A stretch of DNA of 64,000 bases, taken from the NCBI GenBank assembly GCA_019787685.1, contig JAHNUO010000056.1, positions 1-64,000 of the forward strand, given 5' to 3'. A program made the translations under genes and the position numbers. The stretch's first letter is position 1. Each line of letters opens with the position of its first letter. Below the pieces are notes generated by a model. It was given only the letters and a program-made list of their open reading frames with translations, was not told where the DNA came from and did not search any database. This DNA is from Chiua virens. Lineage: Eukaryota > Basidiomycota > Agaricomycetes > Boletales > Boletaceae. Positions 21,595 through 32,895 of this stretch are shown piece by piece.

Positions 21595-23535
21595 ATGACT
21601 ACCCGCTCTGACACCAATCGACGACGTGTAACGCTATCAAATCCATACGCCTATGCGGGAGAGCAATCCATCAATGCGCCTCCGACATCCCACCATGCTC
21701 TGCGAGACCAGTTGGCGACGGGCAATTCAGCTGGATCCCAGCTATTCGCTGAGAGGTTTCCGGATCCTACCATTCCGTCCAACCAATATCCCCCACCATA
21801 TCCTGCCTCGTTCCCATCCCAGTCTATGTATTCCACAGGTTTGGACCTGTTGTCAGAACAGCTCGAATATCGCTCAAATCCTCCTATTATGATAGCATGC
21901 TCGTCTACGCAGCCGTCCGACGCAAGTTATCCGCCATCCTATTCTGTCATCGATCCCTCAACGCCATCATATGGCCCTGTACACGCTGGCACTTCCGCTC
22001 CAGAATATCCTCTATACGCTCCCATCCCAACATATCCCATGGGTTACTTGGCAGACCAACCTGCAATATACAGTCCTATTCGAAGCCGTGCGTTGCGTTT
22101 GAGCAGCCGAGCGCCAGCGTCGTTGCGTAGCCTCCGCGCCGATATAGCCCCATATGTGGTACCGAGTATGCGGTTCGCGCCTGCTTATGCGCACGACAAC
22201 CGGAATGAGCGTGTCCATCGCGAGGTCGTCACTGCGGGGATATTCAATGTGAATTTTGTTTTCTTCACAATAAAATGAGACACTAATGTTCTCCTGCAGA
22301 CCACCATGGACGTACCATTCTCAACTGCGCCGTTGATGACTAACCCGGCCTCTGTGTTCGATGTGAAGATCATTTCCTTCACAATCAAACCAGACTAACT
22401 TTTTCCTTCAGACTACTATGGACGTACCCTGCACAACTGCGCCATCGATGACTAACCCGGCCCCTGCGTTCAATGTGAAGGTCATTTCCTTCATAATGAA
22501 ATCAGACTGATTTTCTACTGCAGGCTGGGACGGACGTACCCTTCTCAACGATGCCAACACCAACTAACCCGGCTGGGCCGGCCCCCACGTCCAACGTGAA
22601 GCTCTTTTCCTTCACAGTGAAATCAGGCTGATTTTCCACCGCAGCCGGGGATGGAACCAACACTAATCCCTTCAGATCCATCCCAAGCACGACCACCAGC
22701 GGCCTCGACAGCGCTGCCGACACCTAGCCTGGCCCCTACTCCTGCCGAAGTCGAACGGATTACTGCACGGGCCAGAGAGAAGATCAAGGGCGTGGTCATG
22801 TGCACAAAGTGGTCCATCTCACAAGAGAATTGTCTAGACGCACTGCGGAGTGCAGCTGCGGAAATCATGGGTAAGTGAAAGACGATTCATAAGCGCACCT
22901 TTAACGAGCGTTTCAGGAAACTCCAATCATGCGAACCCTGGGCTGTACGAAAAGAATGCAACGGGTATTTCGGGGGTCGCAACCGCAACAAGAAAGCTGT
23001 TCAAGGACGCCGCCCGCGGGCTGATCCATGAGGCTTACAGCCTCCGACCAGCAGTTAAAGGCTCCACCTCCCAGGCGGAGGTGGAAGCCAAGCGGTCTCT
23101 CGTCCCACAGCTACTGGAGAACGATCGATTCCTGCACACCTTGAATTCGGTGAGTTTTTCAGTGCGTTTTGCATTTACGATGCTCAACCTACTTGATTTA
23201 TATAGGATGGTACGGTCGCCGGAATGTTCGAGCATCCGGCGCTTGCTTCCGTCGCCCTAAACACAGTATGGATAGGAAACTTACGAAGATATCTAGAAGA
23301 CACACCTGAAGGTTTCGCCCGTATGATCGCACTTTGTACAAGTGCGATCTACTCTGCTCTGTTGGAGCATCGCACTGGACGGTTCGAACCTGTTGGGTTC
23401 TCGGCTGTGAGTGCGCAGCAGGTTTATGAGCGTACATTTAATTCTCTTACTCGCGATTTTGAGGCACGGCTTCTTGCTCTACGAGAGGATATCATCCGTC
23501 GTGGCAATACCCTTGTACCTACTTCAGCTGCGTAG
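21595..23535 (+). CDS. DUF6532 protein with duplicated proline-rich exons
   Basis: The start at 21595 (MTTRSDTNRRRVTL) opens a Pro/Ser/Tyr-rich disordered exon of about 220 residues ending at TAGIFN. Three small phase-0 exons follow, each beginning TTMDVP or AGTDVP and containing TNPA, separated by near-identical introns. A fourth begins PGMEPTLIPSDPSQ and leads into SISQENCLDALRSAAAEIMG. The C-terminal half is the DUF6532 domain: VATATRKLFKDAARGLIHEA, LVPQLLENDRFLHTL, GMFEHPALASVALNTVWIG, EGFARMIALCTSAIYSALLE and YERTFNSLTRDFEARL. The stop is TAG at 23533-23535. DUF6532 is an Agaricomycete family of unknown function, often with long disordered N-termini. All joins keep frame, so the gene looks intact. 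Its last codons fall within the dispersed repeat. Confidence 0.8.
22243..22646 (+). repeat. tandem exon-intron units inside the DUF6532 gene
   Basis: Four consecutive introns start gtgaa(t/g) and share a ttttccttcacaat.aaa-type core and a polypyrimidine tract ending in cag (donors at about 22248, 22364, 22480 and 22600). The exons between them share (A/G)CC or ACT..ATGGACGTACCxT, then (a/t)cgatgactaacccggcc. Unit length is about 116-120 bp. All exons are phase 0-0, so the array can grow or shrink without changing the frame. The introns are about as conserved as the exons, which points to recent unequal crossing-over. Confidence 0.85.
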
Positions 23536-23813
23536 ACATGTTGAATTTCAGATCGTTCGCTCAGGCTGGACTTAGAGCACACACCTGACATGCGTGATCA
23601 GAACCCAACTTGAAATTGAGTGGATGGAGAGCGCTGAGGAGACCGCAAGGATGAAAGGGGGGGGGGGCACTCCGGGAGTCTTTAACCCCACTGTCACGCA
23701 AACGAGATGGAGACGGGGCGACTCGATGGACATAAAGTCCAAGAGCGTTCTGAGGGACGACGTAAAGTCAGTCCTCTGAGAGAAGGTCGAACCATGAGCG
23801 GCGCAAAGCCAAC
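23517..23813 (+). repeat. dispersed repeat, copy B
   Basis: About 300 bp matching copy A (19984-20264) and, inverted, copy C (24918-25110). It starts at the last codons of the DUF6532 gene and runs through what should be its 3' UTR. A run of 12 G residues at about 23657 distinguishes it from copy A. Confidence 0.75.
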
Positions 23814-23851
23814 TCGAGGACTCATGAGTGGCATAAAGCCAGCTCTACACG

Positions 23852-24489
23852 AAGCGCTTGAACTTGAATAGGTCCGGGCAGTGAACACCTGTGGCAGGCG
23901 GGAGGATAGCTTGGAAACGTGGTTGGGGAATGGACCTGGCGCTGATGTATGTGAAGCGTGGAGGTGGCGATTTCGTGGACAAGGTCCTCAATGCAGAGGA
24001 TGTCATACCTGGCGAGCCCCTGTTCTATGATGGCGTTGTTGGAAGGAGAATACGTTGCTTGTCGACTTTGCCATACCCACGCTTGTAGATCAGTTCTCAT
24101 GGATTTGAGATATCGAGTCAAACTCACCCGTAGGCGGCGTAAGGCTCAGTCAACTGCTGCATCTGTTGCACCACCTTGGTCACCTCGACAAAGACACCGT
24201 TGGAGGAGACGGAGAAGTTGGAGGATCTTGCGGGGTTTGGGGGCGATTTCGTGGATATCACGGATATGGATGACGAAGTGAACAACATTAGCCTCGGCGA
24301 GAACATACTAGTAGAGGTCACTGGGTGCGCGTGCTGCCCTCTTCGGCCGGATCTCCTCCTGCTCGGCGCACTGGAAGATGACTTTGCGTGTGCGGCCTGC
24401 ATGAATGATGTCAACTCGGTGGTATACAAGTTTTCAGCAACACGCGGTACAATGTTAGTACTCACATTGTTGAGGGAGACATGGCGAAA
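23852..24489 (-). pseudogene. 60S ribosomal protein L7 (uL30) pseudogene
   Basis: The minus strand carries eukaryotic L7 blocks in order, spread over frames. MSPST lies at about 24489; RKVIFQCAEQEEIRPKRAA follows, where a canonical L7 has a longer helix, so some codons are deleted. Next come FVIHIRDIHEIAPKPRKIL, QLLRLLQ, then NGVFVEVTKVVQQMQQL and EPYAAYG. After a gtgagt...ag interval come LIYKRGYGKVDKQRI, NAIIEQGLARYDILCIEDLV and HEI, ending near KFKRFV followed by TAG. At least three frameshifts and an in-frame TAG (near the DLY codons) break it. Intron-like gaps are retained, so it did not arise from a spliced transcript. The functional copy must be elsewhere. Confidence 0.75.
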
Positions 24490-24917
24490 CTTGAGGTTGG
24501 TCGGCGGCGAGCGACGGTTGGACGGCACGGGAGGGCAATTGGTGAGGGCATTGGCCTTGGTGCATCGGAGCTGTTCACCGTTGTTCACCGTGTTGGAGTG
24601 CGTTCTTGGGTTGCTTCGAAGTACGAAGGAAATGAGATCGATCGTCGAGCCAGCGTCGGATTTGGCACGGTGGCGATGCGCGTGGGACTGTGGCTCGGAC
24701 TGGAGACGCGGACCGTGGGTTTTTTCACACGAAGTACAAAGGAAACAAATAATGTGGAACTCAGACAAACAGTGCCAAACCGATCAAATATTACGACCAT
24801 CCAACCTCAATTGGGCACTACTTCAAGTTATCATTGCCACAACTGCGACTCCGAGCCCAGCCCTCCCCAGCCACGACACCGACGGACGCGCCCCCACTTC
24901 AAGTTATCCCCTCACCA

Positions 24918-25110
24918 GAGTTGGCTTTGCGCCGCTCGGCCTTGAGATCTGAGACGCGATTGAGTTGGCTTTGTGCCACTCCATCTGCTTCTTCCCTCAG
25001 AGACTGACTTTGCGTCGTCTCTGAAGACGCTCTTGGACTTTGTGTCCATTCAGTCGCCCCGTCGCCTCCGCGGTTCGCGCTACAGTGGGGTTGAAGACTT
25101 GTGGAGTGTT
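24918..25110 (-). repeat. dispersed repeat, copy C (inverted, partial)
   Basis: Reverse complement of part of copies A and B: gagttggctttgcgccgctc, gactgactttgcgtcgtc, acgctcttggacttt.tgtcc, gtcgccccgtc and acagtggggtt.aagact appear in inverted order. It is more diverged than A and B are from each other. Confidence 0.65.
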
Positions 25111-25283
25111 CGACTCATCCCCTCTCCCCTCACCCATCTGTTTCCGTCATCACCTTGCAAAGACCATAGCCGTCACCACCTCAGGCTCCAAATCCGCCCC
25201 CAATAGTCTCCCTCGAGTACTTTCGGTGCGTCTCCATCCTACGTTGTTGTATCTCACTCACTGCAGTATTGATTTATCCAGTC

Positions 25284-27558
25284 ATGGTCACCGCGCTTTC
25301 CCGCTTCAAAGTACAATCCCGCTCCAATGACGGTAAGCAGTCTTGTCTACACCCTCTAATGTGCGATAGCTGACAATTCAACCAGCCACTCTCAAAGCCC
25401 TTGATGCGAAGGTCATCGCCTGCGATACCAGTGGTGACATCGCGTATACATCGCCCAACATGAATTTTGTACCCGAACCCCGGCTCGGTGACGAAGCTCT
25501 TCGTGCGAGAGCTGATGGACGCTTTGGCCCTGCGGATTGTTTTCAGTGGCCACAAGAATGGTGCCGGGAGTACGAATATGCTGTCTGTATTCCCCGCAAG
25601 GAACATCACGAGCACCCCGATCCAATCGCACACGCCTGGTACACGCCTGTCGAACCTGACTTCCAACCTCTTCCGTCCTCCCCAGTTGCAATTGGAAAGC
25701 TCAAAGCTGATAAGGTGACCGCGATCTGCAGTCTATATACCATTGCCAAAAAGCGCTACGAGAGTTGGAAGAAGACACGGGTCGATAAGGTCGACATTGC
25801 TGGCAAGATGATTCAGAGCCTCCAGCACACGTGCACCGTCCTGGAATCCCACCCCCTTTCGTACCGCGACCTCGTCACATATGTTGCTCAAGCCCAACGA
25901 TATTTCCTCGACATCTACGCCTTCCTCGACTTCTGTGAAGTCGTCCTTCCTCGCCGTTCCTTCCCCGATTTCTTCCCCCACCTTGTGCGTGAAGACTGGA
26001 TGGGGTGTTTCACCTCAGATATGAGTCTCTGCAATGAACTCTATCAAGCTGGGGTGCCCGTGTGGCTCACACGATCGTCGTTTACGATCACTGAGCAAAC
26101 GATCGTCGAGAAGCTCACAGTGTATATGTTCCCGTTGCACATTGTCTGTGCAGAATTCCGGGAATCCGGCCAGAAGGTGAACCCTTTCGAGACCATCTAC
26201 CAAGGTCCTGGTGGTTTCAATCGCCATTTCTCTACTCGGAAGTATTACAAAGGAACTCCCCCGTCTACTACCCCCGCCAACATAACGGATCAGCAGATAT
26301 CCTCGCAGGTTGGCAGAGCAAAGAGGCAAGGCCAGTCGAGGCAAGCAAGGGAGAAGGTGCAACGGGGTCCCTCGCAGGGTGCGTTGATCAACGGCGGTTT
26401 ACTGTCAGTCACACTAAACTACATTCTATAGCGAACAGGTCTGCCCCTCGGATGTGCGATCGAGATAGAGTCTCCAATGCCCCGCAAACGCAGGGTCCTC
26501 CCCAGGGTGAATGATTCAGCTTCTGTAGTTTATGGCACCTACTAACTTGGTGTATAGCTAGTGGCACTGCGCGTCGGTCACGGGACAAGTGGAAAAACTT
26601 CGATGCTCAGGAAATGCCGTCCACTCTACTAGTCTGGGAGCAAGCACTCAAGCGTGTCAATAAGGAATCGCCAATGACCAAGAGAGCCGAGGTCGATACG
26701 GGATATCGAGTGCCAGAACCGGTCCTGTTTCTCAACACCGAATCCCCTGAACGGCGCAGGCTTTACCTGACTAACTGGCTGGCCCTTCAGGGATGTTGGC
26801 TCAAATGGCTCGGGGAGGACCCTCCCTCGCGGTACCCTTCTCCACAACTGTGGCGTGATTTCCTCGGTGGCTTGTCTGCCCGCGAAGACCCAACCCTCAG
26901 CAGCGCCAAGAGCTCCGCTGTCAGTGGAGGCAGTACCCTACCCAACGCAAGGGCGAAGAGATCCACGGAGTCCCGCAAGACGGCCCTTCTCGAGATCTTC
27001 TGCGAAGCGAGCAACCTTGTTCAAGGAGGCTCGTGGGCTCCGAAGGAAAAGGTCGACTGGTTCGGCCAAACCTTTTCTCTCGAGTCTTTAGCTGACCCAC
27101 CTGTTCCCTTTGTGCGTGCTGTACTCTGGGAGCTGTATGAAGTAGGGTTTCGTCATGAGTTGATCGCTCTCGATTATGCGATCGTACCCGACAAGTGGAA
27201 GAAATTCCGTCGCGAGCGATTAAACATGATCTGTTGCATCTTCCCGGGAACGAAAGGTACCTACAGGTGGTTGGACGCGCTGCCTCTTAAGGCCGGTACC
27301 ATGGGCTTCACCGACGCAGACGAAGACAACATTGCCGCTCTGACAGGCTTTTGCATCATGTTGAATACATGGCCCAATGCTCCGCCAGCACTCGGGGATT
27401 TTGCTTTAGCATACCGTTCGGCAGAAGATCCTCAGAGGGTGAAGGCAACCGCTATCATGCATCAGGCTTGCGCTTTCTACGTCCAGTGTTTCTACGATTT
27501 CTTTGGCCGTCCGCCCCTTCTTCCTCATGCTTTCCCCTTCGAGTATCTCAATAAATAG
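25284..27558 (+). CDS. Agaricomycete protein of unknown function, large
   Basis: The start at 25284 (MVTALSRFKVQSRSND) is joined by a GTAAGC...CCAG intron to TLKALDAKVIACDTSGDIAY. One long exon (about 25387-26370) carries CFQWPQEWCREYEYAV, then VREDWMGCFTSDMSLCNELY, QAGVPVWLTR and IYQGPGGFNRHFSTRKYYKG. Two short introns flank a small basic exon (RSAPRMCDRDRVSNAPQ). The last exon (from about 26561) contains LLVWEQALKRVNKES, RRLYLTNWLALQGCWLKWLG, FSLESLADPPVPFVRAVLWE and AFYVQCFYDFFGRPPLLPHA. The W-M-G-C-F, A-G-V-P-V-W and G-P-G-G blocks recur in a large group of Agaricomycete proteins that I recognise by pattern but cannot assign a function. All joins preserve frame; the gene looks intact at about 690 residues. 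It lies 385 bp upstream of, and codirectional with, a transposase-like gene, so mobile-element association is possible. Confidence 0.65.
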
Positions 27559-27942
27559 CTCCTTTCTTTCTTCTCCGTACCTGCTTCAGTATTACCATTC
27601 TTTATTCCCACTTTTGTCAGTTGGGCTGCACGATTTGGCTGGGACGATAATAGCACTGGTTTGCTCATCAGATCGCCATTTAAGTTGTGATTTACTTCTG
27701 CAGTCCGTCAAGACTTCCAACTACTAGCTGATCCCCAAGAAACCACGTGGCGTGTCGCCCAAATGTACGTTAATAAAAAAACACTCTGCCTCGTGCATCG
27801 CAACTAATAAACGCGCCAGAGACCTTGCCCTTCACCTTTTTCCTGCCCCCCGCCCAGGCGGACCATGCGGAATCGAGCTACGTCCAGCCTCTCATCTCTC
27901 AAACTCTTTGTATTGCTTTTAGCTCTTGTGATACTCACCATC
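27559..27942. other. intergenic region upstream of the transposase-like gene
   Basis: About 385 bp, pyrimidine-rich near 27830-27930. A frame beginning at 27865 with a hydrophobic stretch (LSSLKLFVLLLALVILTIMF) is continuous with the downstream zinc-finger exon and could be an alternative start for that gene. Confidence 0.3.
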
Positions 27943-30900
27943 ATGTTTAGGTGCGGCCATCCATGCACAGGCACATTCCCTTCCCCGAAATCCCTCAATC
28001 AACACCGGTCCTCTTGCCGAATCCATCAAACTCACCAGCGTCAACGCATCGAGAGATTAGGCCAGACTTTGGCCTTACCCGCAAAACGACCATGGTCAAT
28101 TTCTGAGGTAAGACCTCGAAGGGCAGCCGTGATTTTTAGCTAATGAGCAATCACGCTGATAGGCCCCTGTCCCCCTGTCCCCCCCTCGCCTCTCTACTAA
28201 CCACGCATCGCCTAAAAGTGGTTCGCTGGAAACCAGCCATTCCACCATTGCCAATCCACAACCCCATTCCTCCAACGGCACCCCCGTCATGGCTGCTACC
28301 CAGGCATCAAGTGACAGTCTCACACCTGCCATGAGCCCTCCTGCCATTGACATTGTACAACCTGCGCCTTCCGACAAGCCTCTTGCGTCACGCATCCGTC
28401 TCTTGCCACCGAGGTACCGTGACCATCTCCCTGAGCCTCCCGTGTCTGTCCATGCCCCACCTGCTGCACCCTCGACAATTCGCCGCGTATTCCTACACGT
28501 TTTTGACTCCTTCCGCACCCATTTCAACGCATTCAGTATCGCTAGAGAATATCGCCATCGCCCGTCTCATGACCCGGATTCATTCATCTCCTCAGACGAA
28601 CTCTCCAAGAATTCGTCCACCTCACAACCAAGTCTCCCATTCGCAAAGCCAAACGATCATCCCCCACCTTGGCCATGGGCCAACATGACCATTTGGCGCC
28701 TTATGAAGTGGGTCTTGACAGGAGGCCGTTCTAAATCAGCCCCCGAGGTAAATTGACTGGTGCAAGATGTTCTTCAAGCCCCAGACTTCAGTACTGAGGA
28801 CTTGCGAGGTTTCGATGCACGGGCCCAAACGGCCCGGTTGGATGCTGCGGCAAAACAACTCCCCTCCAGTGACCCCATAGGTCAGGACAAATGGAAGTGC
28901 ACTAATGTGGAGATTCTCGTTCCCTCCAAGGAGAGTAACGAGACGTGCAGTGGCCAACCGTTTTCTATCGATGGATTTTACTACCGGCCCATTGTGGATG
29001 TGATTCGCACCGTGTTCGCCGAGAGATCCTCGCGAGCCTTCCATTTGACACCATTCAAAAAGGTAAGGCAACGCCCTACTGTTGGACTGCGTACTCACAT
29101 CGTCCTGCAAAAGGTATGGAAGTCTCCGATTACGGGTGAAGAACAACAAATATACGACGAGCTTTACACATCCGACGCCTGGCATAAAGCTCATGACGAT
29201 ATCATGAAGCAACGAAGAACGGATAATTGCAAGCTCGAGAGGGTGGTTGCAGGGCTCATGTTGTGGTCGGATTCGACACGACTAGCGCAATTCGGACATG
29301 CGTCGGCGTGGCCAATTTACCTTTTCTTCAGCAATGCCTCCAAGTATGGACGGACAACACCCGAGGGAGGAGCCTGCCACCCCATTGCATTTATCCCACC
29401 GGTATGACACGATGAGTGAGATCCAGAACTATTTTACTTACCCACGGCCTTACTAGCTGCCCGAGACACTCCGAAAGCTTATATCCACCATTTCCACGAA
29501 GAAGCACAACCAGGATCTACTAGCCCATTGCAAACGGGAACTCATACATGCCATCTGGAGGATCCTATTGGACGCATCCTTCGTGGACGCCTACCGGAAC
29601 GGAGTGAAGATCAAATGTTTCGATGGTGTCACACGCAGGGTGTATCCACGGATATTCACATACTCAGCCGATTACCCCGAAAAGTTGGTCCTCAGTTGAC
29701 CGCGAAGTAAGCTCAACTGATCTATTGTCAGAGTTTTACTGGCGACAATTAGGGACAAAGGCATTTGCCCGTGTCCCCGCTGTTTAATTCCGAAGACGAA
29801 CTTCCACAAGCTAGGATTTCTGACCGACATCTCGGCAAGATTGTCCCGTGCGCGTGAACATTGCATGCCAACCATTTTGGCGGCACGCCGACTCATCTAC
29901 GACCTTGGAAAGCCATTGAAGAGTCTCTTTGTGGAGAACCTCCTCAAAGCGAAGTCACTCGTGCCAACGGTGGTGAGAACATGATCCTCGATAGCCTTTA
30001 CCCATGCTCACCTGACATCTAGAATGCATTCACCGAACGACTTTCTGACCAGGGCTTCGACATCTTCTCCGTGCTTACCGTGGACGTGTTGCACGAGTTT
30101 GAACTAGGTATCCTGAAGGCTACCCTGAAACATTTAATCCGAATTCTCTATGCCATATCTCCCCTTCATGTGGCCGTTCTCAACGAACGGTAAGTATGCT
30201 TTTTGTTGTCCACGTACCGACCAATGATTCTCTGCTCAGGTTCGCCAAGATTCTACCTTTTGGACGGGCAGGAATCCGACGTTTTCCGGAGAACGTGGCA
30301 GAAACAAGCCTGCGACCTGCATGGTTTTTCGAGGACGTATTACAGGTGAGGCTTTTGTAGTTTTATTTATAGAAATCACCATAACCTCTTCACAGTGTGC
30401 CATGCCAGCGTTCGAATCTTTGCTCCCCCCCGGTTGCGATGATCAAGTTCAGACACTCCTCTTCCGACTCGCTGAGTGGCACGCGCTGGCGAAGCTCCGT
30501 CTTCATTCGGAAGATACACTCTTACTCCTTTGCCAGGCGTTGCGTCGGATGGCCAAGCAGTTACGCAAGTTCAAAGAAAGTACATGTCGTGAGTTCAGCA
30601 CCTCAGAACTTCCCCAAGAGGCAGCCCAAAGGCAGAGGAGGGAGGTTGCAGGGGTGAAAGCGGGAACTCGCCAGAAGCCGTCGCGCTCAGGAAGCTTACC
30701 GGTCTCTTTCAACTTGAATACATACAAGATCCACGCTTTAGGGGACTACGAAATGATGATTCGGTCATACGGGACTACCGATTCGTACAACACTCAAGTG
30801 GTAAGTAACATCGACTACATTGTGCGGCCACGACTGACCACGATGGTACACACATAAGGGTGAACGAGCACACAGGTTGATCAAGAGATATTACACCCAG

Positions 30901-32095
30901 TCCAACAAAAAAAACATAGAAGAACAATTTGCGAAGCAAGAGAGGCGGGACACTCTTTTGAGACGACAGCTAAACGTAACGACTGCAGACCTGGAGGCAG
31001 TGGACAGTTTTCCGGACCTGCACCACTCTATGGCGAGCTCTCTTGGCCAGAACAACGTCGTCAATCTCGTCCAACTCCTCCATGATCATCGCGAGGATCC
31101 GGCTGTGAAAGTACGTCCAATCTTCTCAGGGGTAATGGGCAAGGACACATCATTGACGCAGATGACAGGCCAATTTTATGCAGTCCTTAAGAGACCATTT
31201 GCTTAGCAGGCTTTTTGGTCTCGATTTCGACGGCGACGAGCGCTCTTTCACTGAGGCGCAGTACCAATCGTTACGCCTCACCAACCTCGGGGCCGTCATC
31301 AATTCCAAACTCTTGCGCGTCAACTATACTACTTATGATATACGCCGGGACTACGACACGGTTCGATGTGGAGCCGGAGGCGTGGTGATGACCTCATCCA
31401 GGGATGAGGAGCACCCATTCTGGTATGCACGTGTAATTCGCGCATTCAACATACCCGTGCTATTTGCTGCGGATGGTGTCAACTTTGCTCAGGAGAGGAT
31501 GGAGGTGCTGTGGGTTCGTTGGCTCGGTATAGATCAAGATCATAAATGGGGGTTCAAAGAAGCACGTTTACCCAAGGTAGGATTTGTGCCAGATCAGCCC
31601 GGTCATCTACCCTTTGGCTTCTTGGATCCATCGCTGGTCATTCGTGGTTGCCACTTGATACCAGCTTTCGTGGAACAGCGCACCAGCGAATTGCTACAAC
31701 CTGGCACATCGTTGGCCAGACTCCCGGGTGAAACGGATGACTGGGCTGGATTCTACGTCAACATGTGAGTGTGCTTACGTCTATCATACCTCCACTCCTC
31801 AATCAGCCTTCAGTTTTGCAGACCGAGACATGTTCGCCCGGTTTTCTGGTGTAGGAGTGGGACACCTGGCTGTGCAATTGGGTGGTCGCGTACCAGCTCT
31901 GGTCATCGAGCCCCAGGATGAAATGGAAGTGGAAGAACCCACCTACGAACGCGGTGATGTCGATGATGTGCTTGAAGGTGACGGTGAGACACCTGATCTC
32001 GCATGCGGTGAACCCGAGGGCGAGGTGGATTACATGGATGTCGAAGATGAGCAGGAAGATGATGCTGATGACAATGGCGATGGCGATGGCGATGG

Positions 32096-32130
<35 letters not shown>

Positions 32131-32183
32131 GTGGCACAAGTGACTGTAATAGTGTCAGTGACAGCGAGGAAGTAGGATATTAA
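27943..32183 (+). pseudogene. Plavaka/CACTA-like zinc-finger transposase-type gene with one in-frame stop
   Basis: The N-terminal finger MFRCGHPCTGTFPSPKSLNQ followed by H and SSC..H fits C2H2/C2HC spacing. Later blocks: FNAFSIAREYRHRPSHDPDS, WPWANMTIWRLMKWVLTGG, KSPITGEEQQIYDELYTSDA, KQRRTDNCKLERVVAGLMLW, then CPCPRCLIPK (zinc knuckle), VDVLHEFELGILKATLKHLI (acidic residues in the probable RNase H-like core), LLFRLAEWHALAKLRLHSED, HPFWYARVIRAF and FLDPSLVIRGCHLIPAFVEQ, then an Asp/Glu-rich tail. I recognise this as a large Agaricomycete family related to Plavaka/CACTA-type transposases; the superfamily name is inferred. Eight or more GT-AG introns join in frame. The only lesion is TGA at 28754-28756, where family context expects CGA (Arg). 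Stop TAA at 32181-32183. Confidence 0.65.
32073..32133. repeat. hexanucleotide-type (GATGRC)n repeat coding Asp-rich tail
   Basis: Four gatggc-type units are followed by about six gacgat(gac) units. They encode (GD) then (D)n at the C-terminus of the transposase-like gene. Such arrays vary in length easily without changing the frame. The antisense His/Arg-rich frame is only the mirror of this repeat. Confidence 0.75.
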
Positions 32184-32895
32184 TATGAGAACTGTCGATG
32201 ATTCTTAGGTGACCATTAGGAACCCATTATCAGAAATTCAGCCCACTAGCAGATACATGCCGGTACATAATCCCTTATAATGGGCTTGTCAGACCGAAAT
32301 CACACAGCATTCCATGTAGATTCTTTGCGCAGTAATATAAAGTTGGAAAGGGAATGTACGAGAATATAAGGGGCTGGCATGCTGTTAAAAAATTGCAATT
32401 TGTATAAGACGTTATAAGGAATCAGTCAAACTCGTGATGTGTTCTTGTGAAAAAAGGATTGAATGGTCGTTTTACACGCTTCCGACGCTTGACTCGACCC
32501 TTTTCCTGTCGCAACCAACTGACGGGGGTTGCCTTTGAAGAGTCGGGTTCTAGATTACTCCCTAAGTCTATCGATGGGCCATGGATTTGGGCTGACATTG
32601 AAACTTGACGAGCGCTCCTCGAAGAGTTGGCTTCATCTTCCAACTTTCATTTTTTTGTTTGTCTTTCGGCAGAGTAGCCGCAAAGGGCCCGAAAACCTGC
32701 TTCTGTATTATGTAACAGGTTTGAATGAAAAAAAAAAACTTCACTACTTCCTATCAAATTATATACAAATAGGGAGAAAAAAACAGACTCGGCCAATCCT
32801 TCATATATCGCGATGAGTCAAGAAGAATCAGTCATCTCCCTCTCCCCTTCCCTCAGAATCTTTCTTCTGATCCAATTCTTCTGGTCGTAGCAGGA
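32184..32895. other. intergenic region
   Basis: About 710 bp between the transposase-like gene and the DUF6534 gene. A short run of A residues lies at about 32730-32740. No supported gene, and no terminal inverted repeats that I could pair with the region upstream of 27.9 kb. Confidence 0.3.

Noticed and set aside
23370..23400. tRNA-like B-box (ggttcgaacctgttg)
   Set aside because: It lies inside a well-supported DUF6532 exon, and no A-box or acceptor stem pairs with it. The similar ggttcgaacag near 58950 is also coding or intronic. I found no tRNA in the window.
24176..24952. 258-codon plus-strand frame over the L7 pseudogene
   Set aside because: It is antisense to recognisable L7 blocks and has no motif of its own.
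31903..32139. His/Arg-rich minus-strand frame
   Set aside because: Mirror image of the GAT/GAC repeat that encodes the Asp-rich tail of the transposase-like gene.
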